From NCBI GenBank assembly GCA_029204225.1, contig CM055095.1, positions 15,654,049 through 15,718,048 on the forward strand: 64,000 nucleotides of DNA, given 5' to 3'. Below are positions 1 through 10,795 of the stretch, in pieces. The position numbers and the translations under genes were made by a program. The notes under the pieces were generated by a model. It saw only the letters and a program-made list of their open reading frames with translations, did not search any database and was not told where the DNA came from. Position 1 is the stretch's first letter, and each line of letters begins with the position of its first letter. This DNA comes from Diphasiastrum complanatum (taxonomy: Eukaryota; Streptophyta; Lycopodiopsida; Lycopodiales; Lycopodiaceae).

Positions 1-2147
1 TGGCTTTCTCAAAATCATCTGGTTTTAAGGGCTGTATGAGTGAAGGGCGTTTCTGAGGAGCTTCACCTTTAAATTTATCTTCTTTCTTTCTTTTTAAAAA
101 TTTCTTTTTAAATTGAAAGTCTTTCTGAGGAAGCTGCTCAGAAAGTGGTTGTTGTCTCGCTCTCTTCCTACCCACTGAATCATCATAGATTTGAGCATAT
201 CTGAGAGCTTGCTCAAGGGTAGTAGGCGAGTTTCTCTGGACCTCTACTTTATATTCATCTTTGAGGCCACGGACAAATCCCCTGATTTTCTGATAGTCAT
301 CCATATTTTTAATCTTTAAAATTGCTTCTCGATACTGCGAGATATATTGGATGAGGGATTTATCCATTACTGTTCTTTCCCAGGCTTCCCAGGCTCTATC
401 CAGTTCATTTTCTGGTAGAAATTCTCTTAGGAAAGCTTTTTCAAAAGCTTTTCATGACCGGGGAGTCTGCCCAGTCTCCTGGAGATTTAACCACCACTTA
501 TAGGCCATAGGCCCTAAGGAAAGACTAGCCTCAATTGCTTGCAAATGGTTAGGGGTCTGTTTAAGAGCATGAATGTTCTTCCATTTGCTAAGGAAGGTTT
601 GTAGAATATCTGCATTTCTATCCTTCTCTTCCCCATTAAAAGTAGGAGGCTTTAAATCTTTAAAAACACTGGGGTGAGACCGTAAAGTCTCACCCGAAAC
701 TGATGGAAGTGGAGAAGGGGATAACTGAGAAGTGGAGGGAAGGCTTCCTTTCGCGGAGCTCAAAATCAAGTTTTTGAGTTCAGCGAACGAGTCGTCCACA
801 CTGGACTTGAAATTGGCTAATGTCAGCTTCAGTTCATCCACTTCTGTTACCAATTGGAGGAACTGCTCCTTGGTAACCAGTTCGTCGAGTTCTTCGGCGA
901 ACTGTTCCTGTTCTTCTACTTCCATGGGTTCCTTCCCTTTTATATAAGCCAAGGCTTCTGTTTCAAGTTCATCGAAGCTTCTCTCCGGGGGTTGATCAGG
1001 TCCCTGAGGAGTGGTCATCTTCGGAACTGAAAGAGAGCTACCTTAACTTCTGAAGGAAAAAAAGTCTAAAAGACTAATTTACAACTGTACAAGGGAAAGG
1101 AAACTTAGCTCTTTCTGAGAACTGTACTTCCACAGAGAGAATACAAAAAATCCCTTCTCAACTTCTTTCTCAATTTGATTTGAGGTTGGAAAATGTGCAA
1201 CAAGATCTGAAACTTTTGCTATCCCCCCTCGCTGGTCTGACAGCATCTCAATTTGTCCACATTTAGACTCAAAAATCCGCTTGAATCTCTGATTTGACCT
1301 CAGCAGGTAGGTCGCTGGTCTGTGACAAGCAAGTCTGAAGCTCAGACTTCTAGAAAACCTTTGAAATGCAAGGATAAATTCTAAAATTTATTCCCTACTG
1401 TCCAGCACTGGACCTGCTGTAGAAATCTGCTTCAAATCTTGCTCAATTTGTCACTGATTTCCACTCAAAACTCAAGGAAGGAGGCTGCTCTGACAGCGCT
1501 GGTCTGCATCAAACTTCCTGACTTGAAAACGCTCCAAAATCCGGAATTTCCACTCCAAAATTGAAGTTTAAACCCTGATTGGCAGCGCTGGACCTGGCCT
1601 AGAAAGCTTATCCAAATTTTACTGTAAAAACAAGTAATCCTACGGAGATTTCCACCATAGATAGCTGGTTCTCCAGCGCTGACCCTGCTCTATCTATCTT
1701 TGCATATTAACCATAGTTGCTATGCACTCTGATGGATTTCTCCCCTGCTGAATCTGAGCTCCCAAAGAAGGAGATGGCTCTGATACCAGTGTAATAGATC
1801 CTAACACCACAGTAGGGCAAACACTAACTGATCCACCCAACCTTGCCTACTCCCTGATATAGAGTAAGCCCCTCCTAGCCCAGTGTGAGGACTGGTAGCA
1901 TGCAACTGCCAAGTGTCGGCCATGTGGCACTGACGTGGTCGACTGCACGTCGGGACCCAACTGGGGGCCCTATCCTGCTGACAGGGTCCCTAGGCTGTGT
2001 TAGGCCCGCCATGGCTATGGACCGTGCTGGGGCACACTACTCACACTGTCTTGCCCTGTTGGTCATGTACACTGGACACGACCATAAATATGGTATCTGA
2101 CCTATCTGTGTTCCCTAGGGTTCGGCACTGGTTACGAGCTCGTAACA
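1..2147 (-). mobile_element. Ty3/gypsy-type element, 5' end (LTR, leader, gag)
   Basis: The minus strand shows an LTR end, an initiator tRNA-Met primer-binding site (complement at 1776-1788), a leader of about 750 bp, then a gag-like reading region from 1018 down to the left edge. The gag stretch has an acidic N-terminal half and then a PPTFNGEEKDRNA-type segment followed by WWLNLQ, the pattern of plant gypsy gag proteins; the part left of 450 keeps the gag character (RGFVRGLKDEY). The rest of the element lies outside the window. It is not open from end to end, so it is a fossil with at least one break in the visible part. Lineage within gypsy is not assigned. Confidence 0.75.
1790..2147 (-). 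repeat. Putative 5' LTR of the gypsy element
   Basis: The segment abuts the PBS complement after one base, starts TGTAATAG and ends GTAACA on the plus strand, so both ends carry the TG...CA rule. No second copy lies in the window, so the outer boundary is a guess from the terminal bases only. Confidence 0.45.
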
Positions 2148-2168
2148 ACGCCTGAGCCCAAAGCTCTG

Positions 2169-2954
2169 ATTGTTGTGTCAATGGCAGGTGATGAATGTCA
2201 GAAATGGTGAACTCCTGCAACTTTGTTGCAGCACGAAAAAGAAATGAAGGTCTAACGAGAACAATTCATGGTAGTCAACGTCCCTTGACTTGAAGCACAA
2301 ATGATTCGCGAATCATTTGTGAATTGTAAACACACCTCCAAGACCGCAAACTGCAAAGAGATGCAAAACGAGAAACTATGAAAAGAACGAAAGCAAACGG
2401 GAGATTACGAACCAAGGCTTGGAGTCGTAGACTTCACGCCCAGGTGAAACGAGTGGCAACAACGGGGACTAACTGATTAGTTGATTAGCGTTAACTAGTC
2501 TTGTGATTCTACGTTTAGCTATCTTGTAAAATGCACACTGTGGCTGTATAAACTATCATTTATGGATCATAATAAGTAATCTGAGTAGATAGATCTGTAA
2601 GAGATAGAGAGAGACGTAGTGAGTAGAGCATAAAGGTAAAAATACTAGAGTTGTGCATGAAAGTCTGCCAACAAGCAGAACACAACGAAAGAGTAGAGTG
2701 TCACTCTGCCAACGAGCGAGACACTGACGATCTCGCTCTAAAATTATACTGATAATACAGTCGCTCTATTCTTGTGCATCTCCTTGTCTTGTGATGTGTG
2801 CCTAAATTGCTAGAATAAAATATGTCCTTTGATGTGTAGTCGAGTGTCTAGGACACTATAAAAGCTTCCACGCAAAAGAAAAATTCAAAGACACAAAATC
2901 GTTCGCGAATAAGAAGACGAAGACAAAAACGAAACCAGTCTCGCTTTCGCGACA
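2169..2954 (+). repeat. 5' LTR of copia family A
   Basis: It ends in GCGACA directly before the PBS. The left end is set by a TGTTGTG start and is approximate. It shares segments such as CTGCCAACGAGC with the inverted LTR pieces at about 18.3-18.7 kb and 42.35-42.65 kb. It contains a 26-bp perfect palindrome at 2296-2321. Confidence 0.6.
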
Positions 2955-5756
2955 TGGTATCAGAGCTGACAGGTTGTCACTACTGATATCTTAGTAGTGA
3001 TTCTACAAGACAACACAATATGGCTACAACAATCCAGACAAGAGTAGTAATCAGCCTTGATGGCGCTAATTACAGAATCTGGAAATTCAAAATCAAAACG
3101 CTTCTGAAGGGTGAAGGCATCTAGTCGGTGATCGAGCTCTCAGAGGTGCAGCCTCCAGAGGGAGACCCAAGGAGAGCAGAATGGATTAGAAAGGATGAGC
3201 GCGCAATGGCGATCATCGTTTCATCCATAAATGAGGATCTACTCATACAGATTGAAAACTGCGAAAGCAGCCATGCAGCATGGAAAAGATTAAAATAGAA
3301 GTATGAAGTGAGGACTGCAGCTTCAGTCATGCACCTTCACAATCAGCTGCAATCCATACGGTGGAATGGCAACCAGTTGGATCAGCACGTTGAGAAGATC
3401 AGAATGATCTTCACTCAACTCACTGCATCAGGACAGGAGCACCAAGTCGCAACACCACAGGAGTTGATATACTTCATGAAATCTCTACCGACATCTTATC
3501 AGCCACTGAGAATGCTCATATTGAGTCTACCAGATATGACATTCGACAAAGCAGTCAGTCTTGTCGTTGATGAGAGACGAGGAGAGGGAAGCAGTGATCA
3601 AGAGAAAGCTCTCTTCATGAAAGGAAAGAAGAAGAACAAAAACAAGCCAAGATTTGAGAAGACGAAGTCCTCGAATCAGCAATCACAAACCAGGCCATAT
3701 GGCCAACAAATGTTGGTTCAATCCAGCAATACCTTGCATGCACTGCAAGAAGAAAGGACATTCTGATACAATTGCAGATTCAACCCAAAAAGGAAAAACA
3801 AAGCTGAAAAGGCAAACGTTGCAGAGTCATCTAAGGATGTAGAAAGAGGTGACGAAGCTTTTACGATACTCGATGAAGCTTCAACAGGCTACTCTGAACA
3901 CGACTATGATATAGTCATCGATTCAGGAGCAACATCTTACATAACCTGCAACAAGAAGATCTTGATCAACTTTTGCAAATGCGAAAATGACAAAGCAGTG
4001 ATTCTAGACAATGGAAGCAGACATGATGTCAAAGGCATCAGCTCTCTACAACTACGAACATTGTCAGGCCAAGCAGAGTTGCCAGGAGCACTCTATGTGC
4101 CCTCACTCAGAAAAGATCTGCTATCTGTCTCCAAGATGGTAGATCTAGGCATTCGACTTTTGTTCGACGGCACCACTTGTCGTATGATCGAGAAGACAAC
4201 AAACAGGTTGCTGACGGTCGAATGCAGAGAAGGAAACCTCTACCAGGCCAAAATAATCAACAACTCTGATAGCATTTTAATGCTTCAGAGAAAGAAGATT
4301 AGCTCTGGAATAGGAGAATGTATCATCTGAACATGCGGAGCTTGCACGACATGAGCAGAAAGGACATTGTCACAGGTTTCAAAATTTCAAGGCCTGAAAC
4401 TGAGTTCTGCGAAGCTTGTCAAAAAGGCAAGCAACATCGAAATCCATTCACACATGAGGGAAGAAGAGCCAAGGAAGTTCTTGAGCTTGTCCACTTGATG
4501 TCTGTGGATCGATGAAAACAGATTCGCTCTCAGGTTCGAGATACTTTCTAACATTCATAAATGATTACAGCCAGATGACCATGATCTACTACTTGAAGAA
4601 AAAATCTGAAGTGTTTGATTCCTTCAAAAGGTTCATGGCATTTGCAGAGCGACACACCTCAAAAAAGATAGAGATCCTTAGATCTGACAACGGAGGTGAA
4701 TACAAAAGCACAGAATTCTCAAGATTCTACGAAGAATAGGGAATCAAACACCAGTTCACTCCTGCATACACACCAGAATACAACGGTGTGGCAGAAAGAA
4801 GAAACAAAATGCTAGTCGAAGGAGCTAGATGCATGATGGCACAGGCTCAATTACTAGGTCAATTCTGGGCCGAGGCAATAGCTGCAGTTGTACACCTGCA
4901 GAACAGATCTACAATGACAACGCTGAAAGAAAAGCTTGATCTATCATGCGTACGAGTGTTTGGATGTGCATCATACAAGCACATTCTGAAGGAAAAGAGA
5001 AGCAAGCTCGATGACAAATCTGAGCAAACAATCATGGTCAGCTACTCGAATGGAACACATGTGTATAGGCTCTACGATCCAACCACGAAGAAGGCTGTTT
5101 CGAGCAGAGATGTGAAGTCCGATGAGTCCACATTCTCTGGACTGAAAGATGAAAGAGGCCATGAGATCTTCACACTGCTGCCCATTCAAAAGAGAGATCA
5201 AGGACAAACATCAAATCAGAATACAGAGCTACAGACTCCAGAGCAACAGGAAGGAGAGGATCAACCCCACAAACAACAAATGTTCAAGCAGCGACGAAAC
5301 GGACCTCGAAGGTCAACGAAACAAAGAAGACCTCCAGACCGCTACTTTGACAATCTTCAATGGAGCAAAGATATGCAGTTTGAATACTACAGCTTCACAG
5401 AAGAATTAGCAACATATCAAGAAGCTATTTAGAGTCCAGAGAGAGAATTCTGGAAGCAAGCGATGTCAGAGGAGATCGAGTCGATGAAGCGAAACGAGGC
5501 ATGGACATTAGAGCCACTGCCAGAGAACAGAAAAATAGTCGATTGCAAGTGGGTGTACAAGAAGAAGATGAAATCTGATGACACCATTGGCCGCTATAAA
5601 GCAAGGCTTGTCATGAAGGGCTACACGTAGAGATATGGTGTTGACTATTTCGACACATATTCGCCCATGGTAAAGATGGCAAGCATAAGGCTACTCCTAA
5701 GATGCCAACCAACAACCTCATACGGAAGAAAGCCTACCACACTTCGGGTCGACAAA
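2169..5756 (+). mobile_element. Ty1/copia fossil, family A (LTR, gag, PR, INT, start of RT)
   Basis: In order: LTR to 2954, PBS TGGTATCAGAGC at 2955-2966, gag from 3020 (MATTIQTR start), protease motif VIDSGATSY near 3911-3940, GAG-pre-integrase and integrase about 4300-5000 (NGVAERRNKM near 4780), and the first part of reverse transcriptase (KWVYKKK...YKARLV) to about 5700. Sequence beyond 5757 matches an unrelated repeat at 59.67 kb. Family A occurs twice more in the window, on the minus strand at 15.6-17.2 kb and 42.1-42.7 kb. The coding region carries several breaks, so this is an old copy. Confidence 0.85.
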
Positions 5757-8700
5757 ATTGGATAGTTACGCCAATATCTCTGCATTTGATCTCGAGCTCA
5801 CGTCTTTTACGTACCTGCATAAATTTAATGCAAAGTATGGTACATTTTGTATATAGATTATACTAGCAATTTTTGACAGAAACTATACAAAAGAATAGAA
5901 TGTTTATAGTTACTTATGAGTTTACCATTTGAAATGAATCTGAAGTTCGAAAGCATATCATCTTGTAGGAGCAACAATTCTTGTCTGACGTAATTTAGGC
6001 TCCAATCATCTTCCACCTCAACACATCAAAAGTGCATCATTGTATATTATTTCAATCTTTTTTTGCTTAGAATGTCCAGTGGCTTCCAAGTCTTGATCGA
6101 GTGGCACCCATTTACTCATGTTCTTTTTCCATCTTTGATAATGGAAGCATAAGCTCAACATTTGTTTTTCAATTTGATAGCGAAAGCGCATGGAAGACAT
6201 TTTAATTATGCATTCTATTTCTCCATCTGATTTTTTTTCCCAGCCTTCATCCATAAATTCAAATAATAAACTATCCGATAAATTTTTTCATACAAACATT
6301 GTTGGAGTTTTGTGTACATTGACACTTGAAAAGAAATTCACAAATATATTCAAAGAAATAAACCAACTCATTTGAACTGTTTATGAACCCGTGCTTATCT
6401 TCAATGAATTTTTTATATCATTATATAGTTTGCAACGAAATGATTCTGATACTGTAGCATTTGGAGCAATGTTGTAAAGCTACCTTTACAAGCTTTACTT
6501 CCGGCGCCATTGGCGCCAGCTATGTCCCCGGCGCCAGCAGCGCCCCTGCTGCTCCCGGCGCCAACAGCGCCGGCGCCGCTCCCGGCGCCAGTGTGACCAG
6601 AATCCAGCCGGCGCCAAGTTCCTATGGCTGAAAATCTTTGATCGGTTCTAACGGAGTCCAGAGAGCTCAGATCGATGTGCAATCACCTCACACGATCTAG
6701 GCATGATTAAAGGAAGCCTGGGGATCAATAAAATCTAGAGAGATAAAATGACTTTCTAGAAAGAGAAAATCCTAGAGAGAGAAAAAACGTGCTTTACCAG
6801 CTTGGGTAGAGTGCTTGGTATGAGGGGGGGCACCGAATCACACCAATACTATAGGGGAGTGCGGGTTGCGACTCAGGGCGAGCTCCAACCAAGTCTCAGC
6901 CTCCCTTGCTGGAATGTTGTCATGGCTCTCGCCTTGGCATGCTAGCGCCCCGGAGACTAGGGTCGGTCACACACTTGAAATGTAACCTTCTCAGATTTAT
7001 CAATAAAGTGGGATTTTCCTCAAACTGACTCTGATTACCTTCTGGGTTTCAGTGTTCGGTAAAAGCGCCAGTTGTAAGGCCGCTTTCAAAATTTTTAACT
7101 TGGCACATAGCTGAGGGTCGTATCCCGGGACGCCAGCGGTATGCCGTCGGGACCATTCGGTCCGTGGCGCCAGCGGTATGCTGTCGGGACCATTTGGTCC
7201 AGGAACTGGTTGTTTCCATATCTGTCGCGGCTTGTGGTTCTGAGTGTTCCTTGCATGAACGTGAATGGGTTAAGCTCTTGGGGAACGGGCTCTAACCTGT
7301 CGGCTGAGTTGGATGGCTTGCTTGGGTGGATGTTACCTGTTTATGTCTGGCGTGGCGCCAGGTTGGCTTCCAGCGCTCGTGACGAAGCTTTCAGTTGGTT
7401 AAGTCTGATGTAAGTCAGACCGCTTGCTTGGAATGGATGTTACTCGTTTGTAACGAAGCTTCGAGTTGGTTAAGTTTGATGTATGTCGGGCGGCTTGCTT
7501 GGAGGGAAGTCACCCACATCGGGACCCCCGATCTGGCATGGCGCCAAGTTGGGTCTCAATGTTGGTTTTCGGAACTTCATGTTGGTTAAGTCTGATCGTT
7601 GTTGGCGAGTTGGCTGCTTGTATGTCAAGTGGGTTTGGATGGCAAGAGTTGAAGGCTGGGAAGCTAAGTCGTGGTTCCTGGCTCCCTTTGGGATGCCTGC
7701 GCTACAAGCAACCCATTCATCACTTTCAAAACTAGGTAATGGAATTGGGACTATTTGCCCAAAATTTCCATTTATATCAAAAATGTACATTAATTCATAA
7801 AAGAAGATTCCGCAATCAACAAGATCTTTTGCAATTCTACCTCTATATTTCTACCTCTATATTGCAGATGTTTAATATCAGTGTGTACTACATCTAACAC
7901 ACTTGGAAGAGATCCACTTGGCTCCCATTCATTTATATTGGATGGATATAAATCTGCAAGAGAAAAATGATCAGATTTGCAAGTTTAGTAATAGATGATA
8001 AGGAATGACAAAAAAATCAAAGTATTATAATATATCAATACTCACAATTGTTTTTTTTGTGATCCTGACAGTAGAATCCTTGGAGGCTCGATAGATCAAT
8101 CTTCGTTGGTGCTAGCATCCTTCCTGCCAACACTCCCTGCTCTGTCTAAGTAAGAATGCCAAAATGGTTGCACAAGCGCGAGATATGTGCTCCCACTACA
8201 ACAAACTTCTTATGCTTGATCTAGTGCATAAATACTTTGCATGTAATAGAACCAAAGCATACTCATGGCTGACCTGCTAGAGCATCAATCAGGTAGCCAA
8301 AATTTTGTGCCAAAATTGTCGCATCAGCATCAGTAATCAAGAGCACCTGGATTGAGTACTTGCAGAAAAACTTCATCTATGCATCCCTCACCATGGTTAT
8401 CTTGTACCCTTTGCTAGTTACAAAGCAATTTGACAGAAAATATGTCGACTCGTCAATAGCATCCTTTGAAGTGACATTGGCTACCCCATCAGTTGGCAAC
8501 CTAAGAGCTTCAGAGAATACGGCTTCATTCACAGTAAAAGTGGTGTTTCGCAAGGTAACCTGGAAATCAGAGTCATCAACCGTGTGAATAGAGTGAACAA
8601 ACTCAGTGTTGATCTCTGACAACACGATTGATAGATCCACTTTCAAATTACTCAACCTGCAATGATCGAGTAAAGACTGAATTGAAGCAAGTCGAATAGA

Positions 8701-8787
8701 TGCACGGATTTTCCACTGGTACTTGCAGCGAAATCCATTTCGATCGCGAGGGTGGCAACAGATTGACAGAAGAGTAATAGCGAGCAC
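5757..8787 (-). pseudogene. Unknown multi-exon gene-like locus, copy A, split by a solo LTR
   Basis: Minus-strand reading, function unknown. The first block (8787-8046) has one frame with a few in-frame stops and includes EINTEFVHSIHTVDDSDF and EALRLP, then GAHISRLCNHFGI; this arrangement distantly resembles the 'putative plant transposon protein' domain (PF20167-like), an inference only. A short intron with GTGAGT donor and TTGCAG acceptor (about 7960-8045) joins it in phase to an exon reading LYPSNINEWEPSGSL. That exon is interrupted by the solo LTR at 6470-7706 and resumes to its left. Further exons (MDEGWEKKSDGEIEC, 6255-6018; EDDWSLNYVRQEL; KRRELEIK, about 5830-5760) match a second copy at 59.66-60.18 kb. 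Stops and a frame change in the visible exons suggest it is no longer functional. Confidence 0.5.
6470..7706 (+). mobile_element. Solo LTR of the GGCGCC-rich LARD family, with 5-bp target duplication
   Basis: It starts TGTTGTAAAGC and ends GCCTGCGCTACA. The same 1.2-kb unit forms the LTRs of the element at 46.77-52.70 kb. The five bases before it (6465-6469) and after it (7707-7711) are both AGCAA, a perfect target-site duplication, so it is a solo LTR left by LTR-LTR recombination. It has at least seven GGCGCC palindromes between about 6500 and 6620, a CAATAAAG poly(A)-like signal near 7000, and no coding capacity; short open frames inside it are chance. Confidence 0.9.
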
Positions 8788-8799
8788 TTAAGCAGCGAA

Positions 8800-9200
8800 C
8801 AATGGAAAACAAGAAAGTAAAAAGAAAGTGTAAAGTGAAAATAGAAATTAAAATGTTTAAAAGTGACCCGATGGAGAAGCTGATTACGTGGCAACGTGAT
8901 TTGACAATTGTCACTTCATAAACTAAAGCGGTGGCCAAAAAAATGATCTTTAATTGAATTAAGACTATTAAAATTTAAAAATAATCTTGCCTACGCAATC
9001 TTCCACGTGGTCATAAATATGAATATAATTATGTATGACCTTTTATAACATGTGTATAATACGCATTTAATAAAGGAGAGTCACTAAATCCAAGAGAAAT
9101 AAATAAAGTGATAAATAACAATTAATTAAATAGTTATATAAATAAATAAAAAATAAAAATTCAGAAAGATGAAACTTAGAAAAAGAAAATTTTGAGGTAG
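8800..9200. other. AT-rich spacer
   Basis: Between the unknown minus-strand locus and the gypsy fragment. Very AT-rich with many TAAATAAA runs; no motif, repeat or reading frame of note seen. Confidence 0.5.
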
Positions 9201-10795
9201 ATTCAAAAGATTCTGTCCTCAAAAACCTTCGTCAGAGATCATATTTCTTCAGTCTGAAACCGTTAATATGCATTGGCAATAATTCACCATCCAATGACTG
9301 AAGTTGGACAGAACCATTTTCAAATACCTCAATGACCTTGTACGGTCCCATCCATCTCATGTGTAACTTTCCTGAGAATTTTTGATGTCGACTGTCATAT
9401 ATCAAAGCATAATCATCAGTCTGAAGATTAACAGTTTTGATACGAGTGTCATGCTTTTTCTTTCGCTCCTCCTGTATTTTCTCTGTGATTTCCTTTGAAT
9501 TGTTTCGAGATTCAGATAGTTCTTCAATATTCAACAACCTTTCATTAATACAGTCGTCTTCGGTTCTTTCTGCTTGTATTGGAAAAGTGGGCACCTCAAA
9601 TTCAATTGAAAGAATTGGATGCATTCCATATGTAAGGAAATAAGTCTGTTTTGTTGTGATCTTCTCCATATTTCTATATGCCTAGGGCACTGAAGGTAGC
9701 TTTTGATCCCAATCTGTGGCATGTGCAACAATAATCTTGTTAAGGATCTTGCATAGTATTCCATTAGCTCTTTCATTGACTACATTGACTTTCGGATTAT
9801 ACGGGGTTGTCTTTCTGTGTTTGATCAAAAAATATGTCGTCAATAAACGAATTGTATCATTTAGAAAATGAGTACCACGATCACTGCCTAAATCAAGAGG
9901 ACACCCATAACATGTAATTATAGATTTGAATAGAAAAGCAGCGACAGTTTTTGCATCGTTTCGTTTCGTCGCTTATGCTTCAACATTCTTCGTTACATAA
10001 TCAGTTGCTACCAATATGTATCGACATTTTCTGTGTTGAATTACTGGCTTAATTGGTCCAACAAAGTCAATCCTCCACTTTTCAAATGGTGCAAGCTGAA
10101 TGATTGGCATCAACGGCCAATTCATGGATTTGTTTGGTTTACCAGATCTCTGGCATGGATCACAAGATCGAATATAAATGGAAACATCCTTAAACATGGT
10201 AGGCCACCAATACTTGGCGGTCATAATCTTAGTAACAGTGTTCTTTAAAGCAAAATGTCCACCAGCATCTTCGAATTGTAAAGCTTGAATAACCTTTGGT
10301 ATATCTTCAGCTTCAAGACACCTTCTGAGCTGATGATCTGCACCAAGCTTATACAGAACATTGTTAATGATGGTATAAGGTGCAACCTTATATTGAAATA
10401 TTGTCTTTTTCTCCAAATCATATCCATTAAGATATATCTGATCCTTAAGATAAATAATAATATTAGAATATAAAGAATTTGTGGAGGATATCTTGAACAA
10501 ATTTTCATCTAGAAAGTCATCATTCAATGGTTTTTCAGTCATTCCTGTACTAAGTCGTGAAAGATTATAAGCATTGGTATGATACTATCCTTGACGAAGC
10601 TCGACTTGATATGTGAATTCGTGCAACAAAACCCATCGAGCTATTCGTCCAAATAAATCAGGTTTATTAACAAGATAATTTAAAGCACAATGATCAACAT
10701 GGAATGTAAAAGCATATCCCAACAAATAATGTCAAAATTTCTTTACAGTAAAAATCATTCTAAGAGCTTCCCTTTCTGTTGCCAAATAATTTTTT
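9200..10795 (-). mobile_element. Ty3/gypsy fossil: RNase H and integrase
   Basis: Minus-strand reading shows RNase H-like sequence (10795-10560), then the integrase zinc-binding region and core (10542-9973: [41 protein letters not shown]), then the integrase C-terminal part (9669-9232: MRWMGPYKVIEVFENGSVQL). Protease, RT and LTRs are not present here. Several breaks; old. The related RT/RNase H fragment at 42.7-45.7 kb may belong to the same lineage. Confidence 0.85.

Noticed and set aside
7141-7800. Several overlapping open frames of 64-106 codons on both strands
   Set aside because: They lie within or run out of the solo LTR at 6470-7706, and the same frames recur in every LTR copy of the family; GC-rich repeat shadows.
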